From the NCBI GenBank assembly GCA_963732155.1, contig CAVSYB010000006.1:434001-498000 (forward strand): a stretch of 64,000 nucleotides of DNA, given 5' to 3'. Made by a program: the position numbers and the translations under genes. Below the pieces are notes generated by a model. That model was given only the letters and a program-made list of their open reading frames with translations. It searched no databases and was not told where the DNA came from. How positions within the stretch are numbered: position 1 is the stretch's first letter; the number at the start of each line of letters is the position of its first letter. Positions 25,347-34,476 of this stretch are shown here, piece after piece. The DNA comes from Roseiarcus sp963732155. GTDB lineage: Bacteria > Pseudomonadota > Alphaproteobacteria > Rhizobiales > Beijerinckiaceae.

Positions 25347-26057
25347 ATGTTCGCACTTTTTCGCGGCGGTCTCCTCTCAGCGCGCGGCGTCGCCTTCGCA
25401 GCGGCGGCAGCGCTCGCCGCATCGTTTTGTTCGGGGGCTCAAGCCAAGCACAAACTGGTGACCGACGATCCGGATCAGGACGCTCAGGTCGCCTCGCCGA
25501 CCGTCGATCAACCGCCGAGCGGCGACGCCACCGTCATCCGCGGCGAATTCGTCGAATCGCACGATCTGCTGGGCGAGGCCAGCGACCCGTCTTCGCCGGA
25601 GATCCCGGGCATCCAGTGGCGGCACGAATTTGCAATCACCTTGTCGGGAAAGAAGGACGTCACCGAGAAATGGACCAGCACCAGGATCGGCCGAGGCCCC
25701 GCGCGCTCCGGGTTCCGGCTGAGGCATTCCGGCGGCCGCTTCGGGGGTGTGCTGACCAGGCAGAACGAGAGCAGCGTGACGATCGGCGAGAACGCCGGCC
25801 GCGCCGTCTGGCACGTCCTCGGCGCCAACAAGCTGCAACGCATTTTTCCGGGCCAGCACTTCCTGATGATCATGAATATCGAGGTGGGCGCCGACAAGGC
25901 CTGCCGACTGGAGGTCAAATATCTGCGCCAGGAAGGGTTCGTTTCCGTCATCATGAGGAGAGCGACGACCGGCGAACTGACGAATTTCAGCCTGCCGCGC
26001 CCGGAGAGCGCGTCCTGCACCATCGAATCGGCCGGCGCGAACGGCAAAGCGCTGTGA
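25347..26057 (+). CDS. Secreted protein of unknown function
   Basis: The 236-aa product has a signal peptide (about residues 1-33, cleavage near AQA). The mature part is rich in polar residues and beta-strand patterns (WRHEFAITLSGKKDVTEKW, SSVTIGENAGRAVWHV, HFLMIMNIEVGADKACRLEV) and contains two cysteines (CRLEV and SCTIES) that could form a disulphide. I recognise no family. It is divergent from the hydrolase gene (231-bp spacer) and converges on ccmH. Together with the hydrolase it interrupts the usual ccm-degP neighbourhood. Confidence 0.6.
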   Translation: MFALFRGGLLSARGVAFAAAAALAASFCSGAQAKHKLVTDDPDQDAQVASPTVDQPPSGDATVIRGEFVESHDLLGEASDPSSPEIPGIQWRHEFAITLSGKKDVTEKWTSTRIGRGPARSGFRLRHSGGRFGGVLTRQNESSVTIGENAGRAVWHVLGANKLQRIFPGQHFLMIMNIEVGADKACRLEVKYLRQEGFVSVIMRRATTGELTNFSLPRPESASCTIESAGANGKAL

Positions 26058-26119
26058 CGCGAGGCCGAATGGCTTCAGCGATCAAGCGGACGCTGCGAAG
26101 AGGCGCCCCGGCGACCGCC

Positions 26120-26584
26120 TCACCCCCGCTCGCCGTCGCCGACGATCGCCGCCAGACGCGCCTCCTCGGCCTGGCTCAGCGCCGGCGCTTGCCGCCGCCC
26201 GCGCCGCATCGCGCGGGCCATCGCGGCCGCGCCGATCAACAGGACGAGCGGCGCGCCGGCCCATAGCAGCAGCGTCTCCGGCTTGAACGGCGGCTTGAGG
26301 AGGATGAAATCGCCATAGCGCGAAACGAGAAAGGCGCGCACCGCGTCATTGCTCTCGCCCTTGCCGATGCGCTCGCGAATCAAAAGGCGAATGTCGCGCG
26401 CCAGCGGCGCGTCGGAATCGTCGATCGACTGGTTCTGGCAGACCATGCAGCGCAGTTCGCCCGACAGCGCGCGCGCGCGCGCCTCCAGCGCGGGATCGCG
26501 CATCACTTCGTCGGGCTGCACCGCATGGGCGGGCGACAGCGCGAGCAGCAGACCGAGCGCCAGGGCGAGCCGGACCGGTCTCAT
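26120..26584 (-). CDS. ccmH: Cytochrome c maturation protein CcmH (CycL)
   Basis: CcmH helps present reduced apocytochrome c for haem ligation in the periplasm. The 154-aa product has a signal peptide (LALALGLLLALSPAHA), the redox motif RCMVCQNQSI (CxxC, about residues 46-49), the conserved LIRERIGKGESNDAVRAFLVSRYGDFIL, and one C-terminal membrane segment (TLLLWAGAPLVLLIGAAAMA). Its ATG overlaps the ccmF stop by 4 bp. It is the last gene of the ccmI-ccmE-ccmF-ccmH operon. Confidence 0.95.
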   Translation of the reverse strand: MRPVRLALALGLLLALSPAHAVQPDEVMRDPALEARARALSGELRCMVCQNQSIDDSDAPLARDIRLLIRERIGKGESNDAVRAFLVSRYGDFILLKPPFKPETLLLWAGAPLVLLIGAAAMARAMRRGRRQAPALSQAEEARLAAIVGDGERG

Positions 26585-28566
26585 GGCTTCAGCGCCGCCA
26601 TCGTCGGCGCCGCCGCCCTCGCCGGGGCGGGCGCGCCGATGCGGAGGCGCCGGTCGGCCAGCGAAAGCGCGCCGCCGAGCGCCATTACGCAGGCGCCGAG
26701 CCAGATCAGGCTCACCAGCGGCTTCCAGTAGAGCCGCGCCGCCACGGCGCCGTCGGCGCTCTGGTCGCCCAGCGAGATGTAGAGCTGGCCGAGCCACAGC
26801 GTCGCGATGCCGGCCTGCGTCGTCGAGGACTGGCGCGCCGGAAAGAACCGCTTGGCCGGCTCGACCGTGGCGACCACGGTCCCGCCCGATCGAATGTCGG
26901 CGGTCGCGACGATTTCCCGGTAGTTGGGGCCCGGCCGGGCGCCGATCGCGCGAAACGTCACCTGATAAGGTCCGACCGCGGCCGGCTCGCCGACGCGCAT
27001 GTCGGCGATCGTCTCGGCGCCGAACGCCGTCGCGGCGAGCCCCAGCAGCGTGATCCCGACGCCGATATGCGCGATCGCGCTGCCCCAGGCCGAGCCCGGG
27101 ATTCCGCGCGCCCGGGAGAACAGAACGCCGGGCGAGGCGCCGCGCCGCCAGACGCGCGCGACGATCTCGCTCAACGACCCCAGCACGATGTAGATCGCGA
27201 GCCCGGCGGCGATCGGCGCCAGCACCGGCCCGCGCCGCGTCGCGGCGAACAGCGCGACGCTGACGCAAAGGCCGGCGGCGATCGCCACGCTGAGGCGCTC
27301 GGCGACGCCGAGCAGATCGCCGCGCTTCCAGGCCAGCGACTGGCCGAACGGGATCGCCGCGCACAGCGCGAGCAGCAGCGCGCCGCAGGTCATGTTGAAA
27401 AACGGCGCGCCGACGGTGATTTTCTCGCCGGTCAACTGCTCCAGCGCGAGCGGATAGAGGGTGCCGATCAGCACGCCGGCGCAGGTGGTCGTCAACAGCA
27501 GGTTGTTGAGCACCAACGCGCCCTCGCGCGAAATCGGGGCGAACAGCCCGCCGCGCCGCAGCAACGGCGCGCGCCAGGCGAACAGCGCCAGCGCGCCGCC
27601 GATGAACAGCGCCAGAATCGCCAGAATGAACACGCCGCGCGTCGGATCGCTGGCGAAGGCGTGGACCGACGTCAGCACGCCCGAGCGCACCAGGAAGGTG
27701 CCGAGCAGCGAGAACGAAAACGCGAGGATCGCCAGGAAGATCGTCCAGACCTTCAGCGCGTCGCGCTTCTCCATCACGGCGACCGAATGGACGAAGGCCG
27801 TCCCGGCGAGCCACGGCATCAGCGAGGCGTTCTCGACGGGGTCCCAAAACCAGAAGCCGCCCCATCCCAGCGTGTAATAGGCCCAATACGAGCCCATCGC
27901 GATGCCGAGGGTGAGAAAGCACCAGGCGACGAGCGAAAACGGCCGCACGAAGCGCGCCCAGGCCGCGTCGATCCGCCCTTCGATCAGCGCCGCGGCGGCG
28001 AACGAGAAGACAATGGAGAAGCCGACATAGCCGAGATAGAGCAGCGGCGGATGGATCGCCAGGCCGGGGTCCTGCAACACGGGGTTGAGGTCGCGCCCTT
28101 CGAACGGCGCCGGCGACAGGCGCGCGAACGGGTTCGAGGTCAGCAGGATGAAGGCGAGGAAGGCGCTCGCGATGAGGCCTTGCACGGCCAGCACATTGGC
28201 GCGCAGGGTCGGCGGCAGGCCGCGCCCGAGCGCCGCCACGAGCGCGCCGAAGAACGCCAGAATGAGAACCCACAGCAGCATCGAGCCTTCGTGGTTTCCC
28301 CATATGCCGGTTATCTTGTAGATCGCCGGCACCGCGGTATGGGAGTTCTCGGCGACGTTGAGGACCGAGAAATCGGACGCCAGATGCGCATAGCCGAGCG
28401 CGCCGAACGACAGCGCGATCGCGGCGAACTGGCCGAGGGCCGTCGATTGGGCGACCGAGGCGAGTCCCTCGTCGCCGCGCCAGGCGCCCCACAGCGGCGC
28501 AACCGCCTGCACCAGCGCCAGAGCGAGCGCGAGGGTCAAGGCGTAATGGCCGATCTCGACGATCAT
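26581..28566 (-). CDS. ccmF: Haem lyase subunit CcmF (CycK)
   Basis: The 661-aa polytopic inner-membrane protein is the haem-ligating core of cytochrome c maturation system I. About 14-15 hydrophobic segments are visible. The WWD-type motif WGGFWFWDPVENASLMPWL lies at about residues 235-253, and conserved histidines occur in flanking loops. The length is normal for CcmF. It overlaps ccmE (ATGA) upstream and ccmH downstream, so the three are translationally coupled. Confidence 0.96.
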   Translation of the reverse strand: MIVEIGHYALTLALALALVQAVAPLWGAWRGDEGLASVAQSTALGQFAAIALSFGALGYAHLASDFSVLNVAENSHTAVPAIYKITGIWGNHEGSMLLWVLILAFFGALVAALGRGLPPTLRANVLAVQGLIASAFLAFILLTSNPFARLSPAPFEGRDLNPVLQDPGLAIHPPLLYLGYVGFSIVFSFAAAALIEGRIDAAWARFVRPFSLVAWCFLTLGIAMGSYWAYYTLGWGGFWFWDPVENASLMPWLAGTAFVHSVAVMEKRDALKVWTIFLAILAFSFSLLGTFLVRSGVLTSVHAFASDPTRGVFILAILALFIGGALALFAWRAPLLRRGGLFAPISREGALVLNNLLLTTTCAGVLIGTLYPLALEQLTGEKITVGAPFFNMTCGALLLALCAAIPFGQSLAWKRGDLLGVAERLSVAIAAGLCVSVALFAATRRGPVLAPIAAGLAIYIVLGSLSEIVARVWRRGASPGVLFSRARGIPGSAWGSAIAHIGVGITLLGLAATAFGAETIADMRVGEPAAVGPYQVTFRAIGARPGPNYREIVATADIRSGGTVVATVEPAKRFFPARQSSTTQAGIATLWLGQLYISLGDQSADGAVAARLYWKPLVSLIWLGACVMALGGALSLADRRLRIGAPAPARAAAPTMAALKP

Positions 28567-29018
28567 GGCTTGGCTTCGCCCTCCTGCCAGCGGCCCTGCT
28601 TTTTCAGGGCGTCGACCACTTCGCGCGGCATATAGCGCTCGTCATGCTTGGCGAGCACGCCGGTGTTGGAATCGGCGCGGAACTGGCCGCGGCCCTCCAG
28701 AACGCCCTCCGCCACCACGCCCTGCCCTTCGCGAAACAGATCGGGCAGCAGGCCTTGGTAGGAAACGGCGACGTCGCTGGCGTTGTCGGTGATGGTGAAG
28801 GCGGCGTTTTGGCCGTCGCTCTTGACCAGCGAGCCCGGCTTAACGAGGCCGCCAATGCGCAGGCGCGCGCCCGGCGCAAGATTCTTCTGCAGGACTTCGG
28901 TCGGACTGTAGAAGAAGACGATGCTGTCGCTCAGCGCGTAAAGCGCCAGCGCGGCGGCGCAGGCGACGACGCCGAGCGCGACGCCGATCAGGGTGAGACG
29001 TCTGCCCCGGCGCGTCAC
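28563..29018 (-). CDS. ccmE: Haem chaperone CcmE (CycJ)
   Basis: CcmE carries haem covalently in the periplasm and hands it to CcmF. The 151-aa product has one N-terminal membrane anchor (about residues 9-29) and an OB-fold domain. The haem-binding His is His125 in LAKHDERYMP, with the conserved Tyr129. The start is GTG at 29018, only 3 bp after the ccmI stop. Length and motifs are typical. Confidence 0.96.
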   Translation of the reverse strand: MTRRGRRLTLIGVALGVVACAAALALYALSDSIVFFYSPTEVLQKNLAPGARLRIGGLVKPGSLVKSDGQNAAFTITDNASDVAVSYQGLLPDLFREGQGVVAEGVLEGRGQFRADSNTGVLAKHDERYMPREVVDALKKQGRWQEGEAKP

Positions 29019-29021
29019 CGC

Positions 29022-30137
29022 TCAGCTCCCCAGCCCGAATTCGCGCGCCAGCGCGTCGAGGTCGCGGCCCGCCGCCGCGTCGCCCGCCATCGCCTTGCGC
29101 GCGTCAGCCATCGCCTGCCTCGCCTTGTCCGTCTCATGCAGCACGCAATAGGCGCGAATGAGCCGCAGCCAACCCTGCGCGTCGTCGCCGTGCTGCGCAA
29201 GCCGTGCGGCGAGACCCTCGACCATCCCGCGAATGGCCGCCTGTTGCGCCTCGGGGTCGAGCGCGGCGACCGCCGCCGCTTCGTCGCTCGCCGGCGCGCT
29301 CGCCGCGGCGCCTTTCAGGCTCGCCAGCCTCTCGCGCAACGGACCGAGCCAGGGCGCGTCGGGCGGCGCATCCTGCGCGAGCTTCTCGTAGAGCGCCGCC
29401 GCCTTGGCCTTGTCGCCGTCCTGCTCGGCGGCGAGGCCGAGGTAGTAGCGCGCCTTGAGCGCGTCGCCCCGCTCGGCCAGAGCCTGCTCGAAGGCGGCGC
29501 GCGCCTGCGCCGTGACGATTCCGCCCGCGGCGGCCGCCAGCGCCTCGCCATAGTCGGCGCGAAGCTTCCCGTCCTCGCCGAGCAGGCGCAAGGCTTCGCC
29601 ATAGGCCTTCACCGCCTCGTCGAAGCGGCCAAGGTGCATATAGACCGGCGCGATGACCTTGAAGCCGAGCCCGTCGTCGGGATTGGCGATCAGATGGGCT
29701 TCGACCTTGGCGATCGCGGCCTCGAAATCATTGCTCCTCGCGGGGTCGGCGGTGCGGGCGAGGATCGGCTGGTCGGGCAGATTGGGGCTTCCGAGCCGCG
29801 CATAGAGGCCGAGCGCCACCACGGGGACGGCGACGGCGATCGTCAAGGCCGCCGCGGCGCGCGCGCCGACGGACGGGCGCCCCTGCGCCGCCGGCGCGGC
29901 CGCTTCGGCCGCCTCGCTCGCCGCAATCAGCCGGCGCGCCGCCTCGGCGCGCGCCCCCGCGGCTTCGCTCGCCGGCAATTGACCGCGCTCGACGTCGCGC
30001 TCGATCTCGGCCAGTTGCGCCTTGTGAAAGGCGATCGCGCGCTCCTGTCCCCGCGGTCCCGATCGCTGGCGCGACAGCGGCCAGAGCGCGCACAACAGGG
30101 CGGCGCCGGTCATCAAGGCGAAAGCGACCCAGAGCAT
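29022..30137 (-). CDS. ccmI: Cytochrome c maturation protein CcmI (CycH)
   Basis: CcmI binds apocytochrome c and delivers it to the haem lyase. The 371-aa product has two N-terminal membrane segments (about residues 2-20 and 92-112) with a cytoplasmic loop containing QLAEIERDVERGQLPASEA between them. A periplasmic TPR-type domain follows (NPDDGLGFKVIAPVYMHLGR, ARYYLGLAAEQDGDKAKAA). It is the first gene of the ccm operon; the 226-bp spacer upstream probably holds the promoter. Confidence 0.93.
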   Translation of the reverse strand: MLWVAFALMTGAALLCALWPLSRQRSGPRGQERAIAFHKAQLAEIERDVERGQLPASEAAGARAEAARRLIAASEAAEAAAPAAQGRPSVGARAAAALTIAVAVPVVALGLYARLGSPNLPDQPILARTADPARSNDFEAAIAKVEAHLIANPDDGLGFKVIAPVYMHLGRFDEAVKAYGEALRLLGEDGKLRADYGEALAAAAGGIVTAQARAAFEQALAERGDALKARYYLGLAAEQDGDKAKAAALYEKLAQDAPPDAPWLGPLRERLASLKGAAASAPASDEAAAVAALDPEAQQAAIRGMVEGLAARLAQHGDDAQGWLRLIRAYCVLHETDKARQAMADARKAMAGDAAAGRDLDALAREFGLGS

Positions 30138-30363
30138 CTTACCTCGCCATTGAACCGGGCAGGCCGGGAGAGCCTGCGCGATCCTTTCAGCCTCGGGCGG
30201 CGCTGATTCTGCTCAAGCCGAGCTTAACAATTGGTGGGTTTGGCCACGCAAAGCCGCTTGGCCCGCCTTGAGAACATCATGACGATGGCGATGGCAAGGC
30301 GAAAATTACCCGCTGCCGCGCCGCAAGCGGCGAGCAGGGGCAATGGAGCCGCCGCCGTACCGC

Positions 30364-30753
30364 TCAACTCGCCATCCGCCAGGAGCCGTCGGATTGGCGG
30401 CAAGCGAGCCCCTGACCGCGTTGCGGCCGGCCGCCGATATAGATCGTCTGCGCGTAGGGCCGGCAATGGCCCCGCGCGGTTTCCGCCGCTGGCCCGGGTT
30501 CGACACAGCCGAAGGCGCCGCCGGCGCCGCGCCATGACCGCCGCTCGCCGGCCTCGACCGCGCCGACCTGCGCGTCATAGGCGGCCTGGCGGTCGGCCTC
30601 GCCGAGCGCCGCGCCGCTCGGCAGGGCGCCGGCCGCCACGGAGGACGCTGGTGGGGGCGCGCCGCCCGCGCCAAGCATCGAGCCGCCGCCCGAACAGGCG
30701 GCGATCGACAAGGCGCCGGAGCCATAAATCGCAATAAAAACACCGCGATTCAT
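30364..30753 (-). CDS. Outer-membrane lipoprotein, surface-antigen-like
   Basis: The 129-aa product has a short signal peptide ending in a lipobox (LSIAAC, Cys about 20) followed by a Gly/Ser linker. The C-terminal part, CRPYAQTIYIGGRPQRGQGLACRQSDGSWRMAS, matches the pattern of alphaproteobacterial surface-antigen lipoproteins related to the rickettsial 17-kDa type, though the Gly-zipper is reduced. Role unknown; it is probably structural in the outer membrane. It stands alone, with 226 bp and 156 bp spacers. Confidence 0.7.
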   Translation of the reverse strand: MNRGVFIAIYGSGALSIAACSGGGSMLGAGGAPPPASSVAAGALPSGAALGEADRQAAYDAQVGAVEAGERRSWRGAGGAFGCVEPGPAAETARGHCRPYAQTIYIGGRPQRGQGLACRQSDGSWRMAS

Positions 30754-30909
30754 AGGAAATCTTCTTCAAAACATTATGCACTCAGCCGGCGGGCGCATCC
30801 GGACAGAAAGGGTCCGGCTCGCAGCGGGCGGCGGCCTCCGCCGCCAACCTCCCATGCGCAATATCGCCTCGCAAAATGCAAGCCGCCTCCGCGACTTATC
30901 CTCGGCGGT

Positions 30910-32295
30910 TCACAGCGCAGGCAAGCGTAGAGTGGCGCGCAAGCCGCCGAGCGGGCTGTCCTCGAGCAACAGCGCGCCGCCGTAGATGTGGGCGAGATCG
31001 ACGATGATCGACAGGCCGAGCCCGGAGCCCGGCCGCGATTCGTCGAGCTTCTGGCCGCGGCGCAAGGCGGCGCTTCGCGCCTGCGGGTCGAGGCCCGGCC
31101 CGTCGTCGTCGATCGTCGTCACGAAATAGGCGCGCCCGACGGCGTCGACTTGGGAGTCGCGGGCCGCCGAAATGTCGACGCGGGCGCGCGCCCATTTGCC
31201 GGCGTTGTCGAGGAGATTGCCGATGAGATCGCTGAGGTCTTGTGCTTCTCCGCGGAACCGCAGGCCGTCGGGCGCGGCGACGGCGAAGGTCAGCGCGCGG
31301 TCGCGGTAGACCTTTTCGAACGTGCGAACGAGGCCTTCGATCACCGGTTTGACCTCGGTCGCGGAGCCGATCGATCCCGCCCGCGCCGCCGCCCGCGCGC
31401 GATCGAGATAGAAGGTCACCTGACGGCGCATGACTTCGGCCTGCTCGCGCACCTTGGCGGCCAGCGTCGGGCTGCCGGCGTCGGCTTCGTTCTGGATGAC
31501 GCTGAGCGGCGTCTTCAGCGCATGCGCGAGATTGCCGACCTGGGTGCGCGCGCGATCGACAACCTCGCGATTGGCCTCGAGCAGCAGATTGACCTCGGCG
31601 GCGAGCGGCGCAATGTCCTGCGGAAAATCGCCGCTGATGCGTTCGGCCTCGCCGCGCCGGATGGCGGCGACGCCGTAGCGCAGCCGTCGCAGCGGGCGAA
31701 GTCCGAAGCGCACCGCCAGCCCCATCGAGCCGAGAATGCCGGCGAGGAGCACGACGAAGGTCGCCGCCAGCGCAAATTCAAAATCGGCGATCGCCGCTTC
31801 GATCTCCTCCGAGTTGCCGGCGACCTGGATGAGATAGCGGCCTTCGTCGCCCGCATCGATCACCCGCTCGATCATCCGCAGGCTGCGCTCGTCGGGGCCG
31901 ATGACGTAGCCGCTGCGCACCGCTCCCGATTCGGGCTGGGCCGCGGCCAGGGGAAGGCGGGGCAGTTGCGCGGCGAAAAGCGAGCGCGAAGCCTTGATGT
32001 CCGGCTGCGGCGAATCGAGCCGCGTGATCTGCCAATACCAGCCGGAGCGCGCCAGTTCGAACTGCGGATCGATGAATTGCCCGGGCCCGCCATGCGCCTC
32101 CTCGCCCGGCGCCGCGACATTGGCCACCAGGGCCTTCAGATAGACGCCCAGTTGCTCGTCGAACGCCGCCTCGGTCGAACGCGCCTGGATCGCCGACAGG
32201 CCGAGACCCGCCCCGATGAGGATCGCCGAACTCCACAGCGCCGCCGACAGAAACAGGCGCGCCGCAATCGATTGCGCGTTCAGCGCCTTGAACAT
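30910..32295 (-). CDS. feuQ: FeuQ/PhoQ-like sensor histidine kinase
   Basis: The 461-aa kinase has two membrane segments (about residues 13-35 and 166-188) with a periplasmic sensor region between. A HAMP-like linker leads to the H-box VGNLAHALKTPLSVIQNEAD, where the His-Ala-Leu-Lys-Thr-Pro form is typical of the FeuQ/PhoQ group. The N-box is IGNLLDNAGKWAR and the G2 box is RPGSGLGLSI. The ATG at 32295 is chosen because it precedes the first membrane segment. In Sinorhizobium FeuPQ controls export-related genes such as ndvA; the target here is not known. It is the last gene of a three-gene unit. Confidence 0.9.
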   Translation of the reverse strand: MFKALNAQSIAARLFLSAALWSSAILIGAGLGLSAIQARSTEAAFDEQLGVYLKALVANVAAPGEEAHGGPGQFIDPQFELARSGWYWQITRLDSPQPDIKASRSLFAAQLPRLPLAAAQPESGAVRSGYVIGPDERSLRMIERVIDAGDEGRYLIQVAGNSEEIEAAIADFEFALAATFVVLLAGILGSMGLAVRFGLRPLRRLRYGVAAIRRGEAERISGDFPQDIAPLAAEVNLLLEANREVVDRARTQVGNLAHALKTPLSVIQNEADAGSPTLAAKVREQAEVMRRQVTFYLDRARAAARAGSIGSATEVKPVIEGLVRTFEKVYRDRALTFAVAAPDGLRFRGEAQDLSDLIGNLLDNAGKWARARVDISAARDSQVDAVGRAYFVTTIDDDGPGLDPQARSAALRRGQKLDESRPGSGLGLSIIVDLAHIYGGALLLEDSPLGGLRATLRLPAL

Positions 32296-32338
32296 TCTCG
32301 ATCGGTCCAGGGAGTGGGATGCGGGCGTCCCATCGCAC

Positions 32339-33043
32339 TCAGCGCGACGGCCTGGCGGCCGGCGCAGCCGCTTCGGCCGGCGCGTCATCGCCGCCGACGA
32401 GGTAGCCAAGACCGCGCACGGTCTGGATGATGTCGACGCCGAGCTTCTTGCGCAGGCGGCCGACGAACACCTCTATCGTATTGGAATCGCGATCGAAATC
32501 CTGATCGTAGAGGTGCTCGACGATCTCGGTGCGCGAAACGACGCGGCCGGCGTGGTGCATCAGGTAGGAAAGCAGGCGGTATTCGTGCGAGGTGAGTTTT
32601 ATCGCGGCGCCGTCGACCGTCACGCGTCCGGCGCGCGCGTCGAGGCGCACCGGTCCGGAGGAAAGCTCGTTCGTCGCATGGCCGGCGGCGCGACGCAGCA
32701 GTGCGCGAAGACGGGCGAGCACCTCCTCCATGTGAAAGGGTTTGGAGACATAGTCGTCGGCGCCGGCGTCGAAACCCTGGACCTTTTCGCTCCAGCGGTC
32801 GCGCGCGGTCAGGATCAGCACCGGGGTGGTTCGTCCCGCCCGCCGCCAGGCCTCGAGCACCGCCACCCCGTCGCGTTTGGGCAGGCCGATGTCGAGGACG
32901 ATCGCGTCATAGGGTTCGGTGTCGCCCAAAAACCAGCCCTCCTCGCCATCGAGCGCGCGATCGACGGCGTAGCCGGCGTTTTCGAGGGCCGCCGCGATTT
33001 GTCGGTTCAGATCGCGATCATCTTCGACGACGAGCAGGCGCAT
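32339..33043 (-). CDS. feuP: FeuP-like OmpR family response regulator
   Basis: The 234-aa regulator has a receiver domain with EDD, phosphoacceptor Asp in IVLDIGLPKRDG (about 51), LILTARD and Lys in YVSKPFHMEEVLARL. The DNA-binding winged helix (about 125-220) contains LTSHEYRLLSYLMHHAGRVVSR and VFVGRLRKKLGVDIIQTVRG. A low-complexity Ala/Pro tail ends the protein. It lies between the PepSY gene (7-bp gap) and the kinase (43-bp gap), so all three are probably one operon. Confidence 0.93.
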   Translation of the reverse strand: MRLLVVEDDRDLNRQIAAALENAGYAVDRALDGEEGWFLGDTEPYDAIVLDIGLPKRDGVAVLEAWRRAGRTTPVLILTARDRWSEKVQGFDAGADDYVSKPFHMEEVLARLRALLRRAAGHATNELSSGPVRLDARAGRVTVDGAAIKLTSHEYRLLSYLMHHAGRVVSRTEIVEHLYDQDFDRDSNTIEVFVGRLRKKLGVDIIQTVRGLGYLVGGDDAPAEAAAPAARPSR

Positions 33044-33050
33044 GTCGGTC

Positions 33051-33410
33051 TCAAGTCCTCGGCGGCGTTTCGTGGGAGGCGCGGGGATTGGCCAGTTTGC
33101 CGGTCACCGCGTTCATGACGACGTGCACCAATCGACCGTCGCGGTGCAACAGCGCGATTTCATAAACGAATTCCTCACCCAGCCGGCAAAGTCTCGCCGT
33201 CAGCGCTTCCGCCTTGACCGACGCGGCGGCGCTCTTCAGCGCGACGAAAGGCTCCAATAGATGATGGCTCTTGATCTCTTCGCGCGTTTCGGCGGTCGCA
33301 AAGCAGGCGGCTTTGACCGCCGCGGGAGACTGGGCGCGCGCCAGGCCGGCGGCCGCGCAAATCGTCGCCGCAAGCGCGAGGACGACCGGACTGAAGAAGC
33401 TTCCCGCCAT
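33051..33410 (-). CDS. Small periplasmic PepSY-domain protein, FeuN-like position
   Basis: The 119-aa product has a signal peptide (about residues 1-26, ending ARA). A single PepSY-type domain follows, marked by CRLGEEFVYEIALLHRDGRL and VVMNAVTGKL. It is the first gene before feuP, with a 7-bp gap. In Sinorhizobium a small periplasmic protein, FeuN, encoded beside feuPQ restrains the FeuQ kinase; position and export make this protein a candidate equivalent, but direct sequence identity cannot be judged here. Two cysteines (AACFA, ARLCR) may form a disulphide. Confidence 0.8.
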   Translation of the reverse strand: MAGSFFSPVVLALAATICAAAGLARAQSPAAVKAACFATAETREEIKSHHLLEPFVALKSAAASVKAEALTARLCRLGEEFVYEIALLHRDGRLVHVVMNAVTGKLANPRASHETPPRT

Positions 33411-33717
33411 GCTCCGACCCTCGCCCGTCGCGCCTGAACAACGCGTGAATGTTCATTTCCCGCCCGTGGATCGGCCGCACGCCGGCGCCGCCAGGCAAAC
33501 GTGCGAAAATTTCCGACCCCGGAACAGTTGGGCTTCAATCCGCGCGCCGCCGCAAGGCGGCTCTTTCCCGCCTGGGTCACATTTTGTTGATGCGTCATCC
33601 TTTAACCGATGTTGGCAAAAACCCCAACTGGCGCGGCGGCCGGACAGCCCTTGCGCGCCGCCTTGCGCGCGGGCTAACGCTGTGCGCCCGGCGGATCTCC
33701 TGGAACGCCGTCCTGAG
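33411..33717. other. Divergent intergenic region, PepSY-feuPQ / trypsin-like protease
   Basis: This is a 307-bp spacer. A relatively AT-rich stretch at about 33575-33625 is the likely promoter zone for the protease gene. I see no coding sequence or strong repeat. Confidence 0.4.
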
Positions 33718-34476
33718 ATGGAAATGCGCACACCGCGGCTTTTGATCCGGCTTCTCGCCGCGGCGGGCGCTTGCGCGCTCGCTTCGCCCGCCTTCGGCGT
33801 CGTCGGGCCGGCGAGCGAAGACCGCAGCTTTGCCGACCATGTCGTCATGGTGCTGAAGCGGGGCGTCGATCGCGCGGGTTTTTGCAGCGCCGTCGTCGTG
33901 GCGCCGCGCGTGGTCCTGACCGCCGCCCATTGCGTCGCCCCGATCAAGGACATGCGCGTTCATTACCGGGACGACGCCGGCCGGCCGATATTGCTCGACG
34001 TCGAGGCCGTCGCCGTGCATCCGGGCTATCGGGCGGACGCCCTGACCCGGCGCGTCGTCTCGATCGATCTCGCCCTGGTGCGGACGCAAACGCCGCTCGA
34101 CTCGCGCTTTTCCGCAGCCGAACTCGACGAAAGCGGCGACGTCGGGGTCGGGCGATCGTTGCGGATTTTTGGCTATGGCGTGGCGCGCGAGGGCGAGGGA
34201 GGCGGCGCCGGCGTGCTGCGCAGCGCCGCGCTGCGCGTGCGCGCCCCGCTGTCGGCGATCCTCCTGTGGGCCGAGGATCCGACGGGCGCCGGCGCCGGCG
34301 CCTGCACCGGCGATTCCGGCGGCCCGATCTTGACGGATGACCGCCGCCAGGTGGTCGCCATCGCCACATGGTCGGCGGGAAGCGGCGCGCGCCGCTGCGG
34401 CGCCGTCACCCAGGGCCCGCTCGTCGCGCCGCAGCGCGCCTGGATCGACAGCGTCCTGGCCGGTTGGCGGCTCTAG
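33718..34476 (+). CDS. Exported trypsin-like (S1) serine protease
   Basis: The 252-aa product has a signal peptide (LLIRLLAAAGACALASPAFG). The chymotrypsin fold carries the full triad: His in VLTAAHCV (about residue 72), Asp in VSIDLALVRT (about 121) and Ser in CTGDSGGPI (about 200). It is predicted to act in the periplasm or outside the cell. The ATG at 33718 is chosen because it places the signal peptide at the N-terminus; a second ATG follows two codons later. Its stop codon shares the CTAG with the stop of the convergent YcgN gene. Confidence 0.9.
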   Translation: MEMRTPRLLIRLLAAAGACALASPAFGVVGPASEDRSFADHVVMVLKRGVDRAGFCSAVVVAPRVVLTAAHCVAPIKDMRVHYRDDAGRPILLDVEAVAVHPGYRADALTRRVVSIDLALVRTQTPLDSRFSAAELDESGDVGVGRSLRIFGYGVAREGEGGGAGVLRSAALRVRAPLSAILLWAEDPTGAGAGACTGDSGGPILTDDRRQVVAIATWSAGSGARRCGAVTQGPLVAPQRAWIDSVLAGWRL

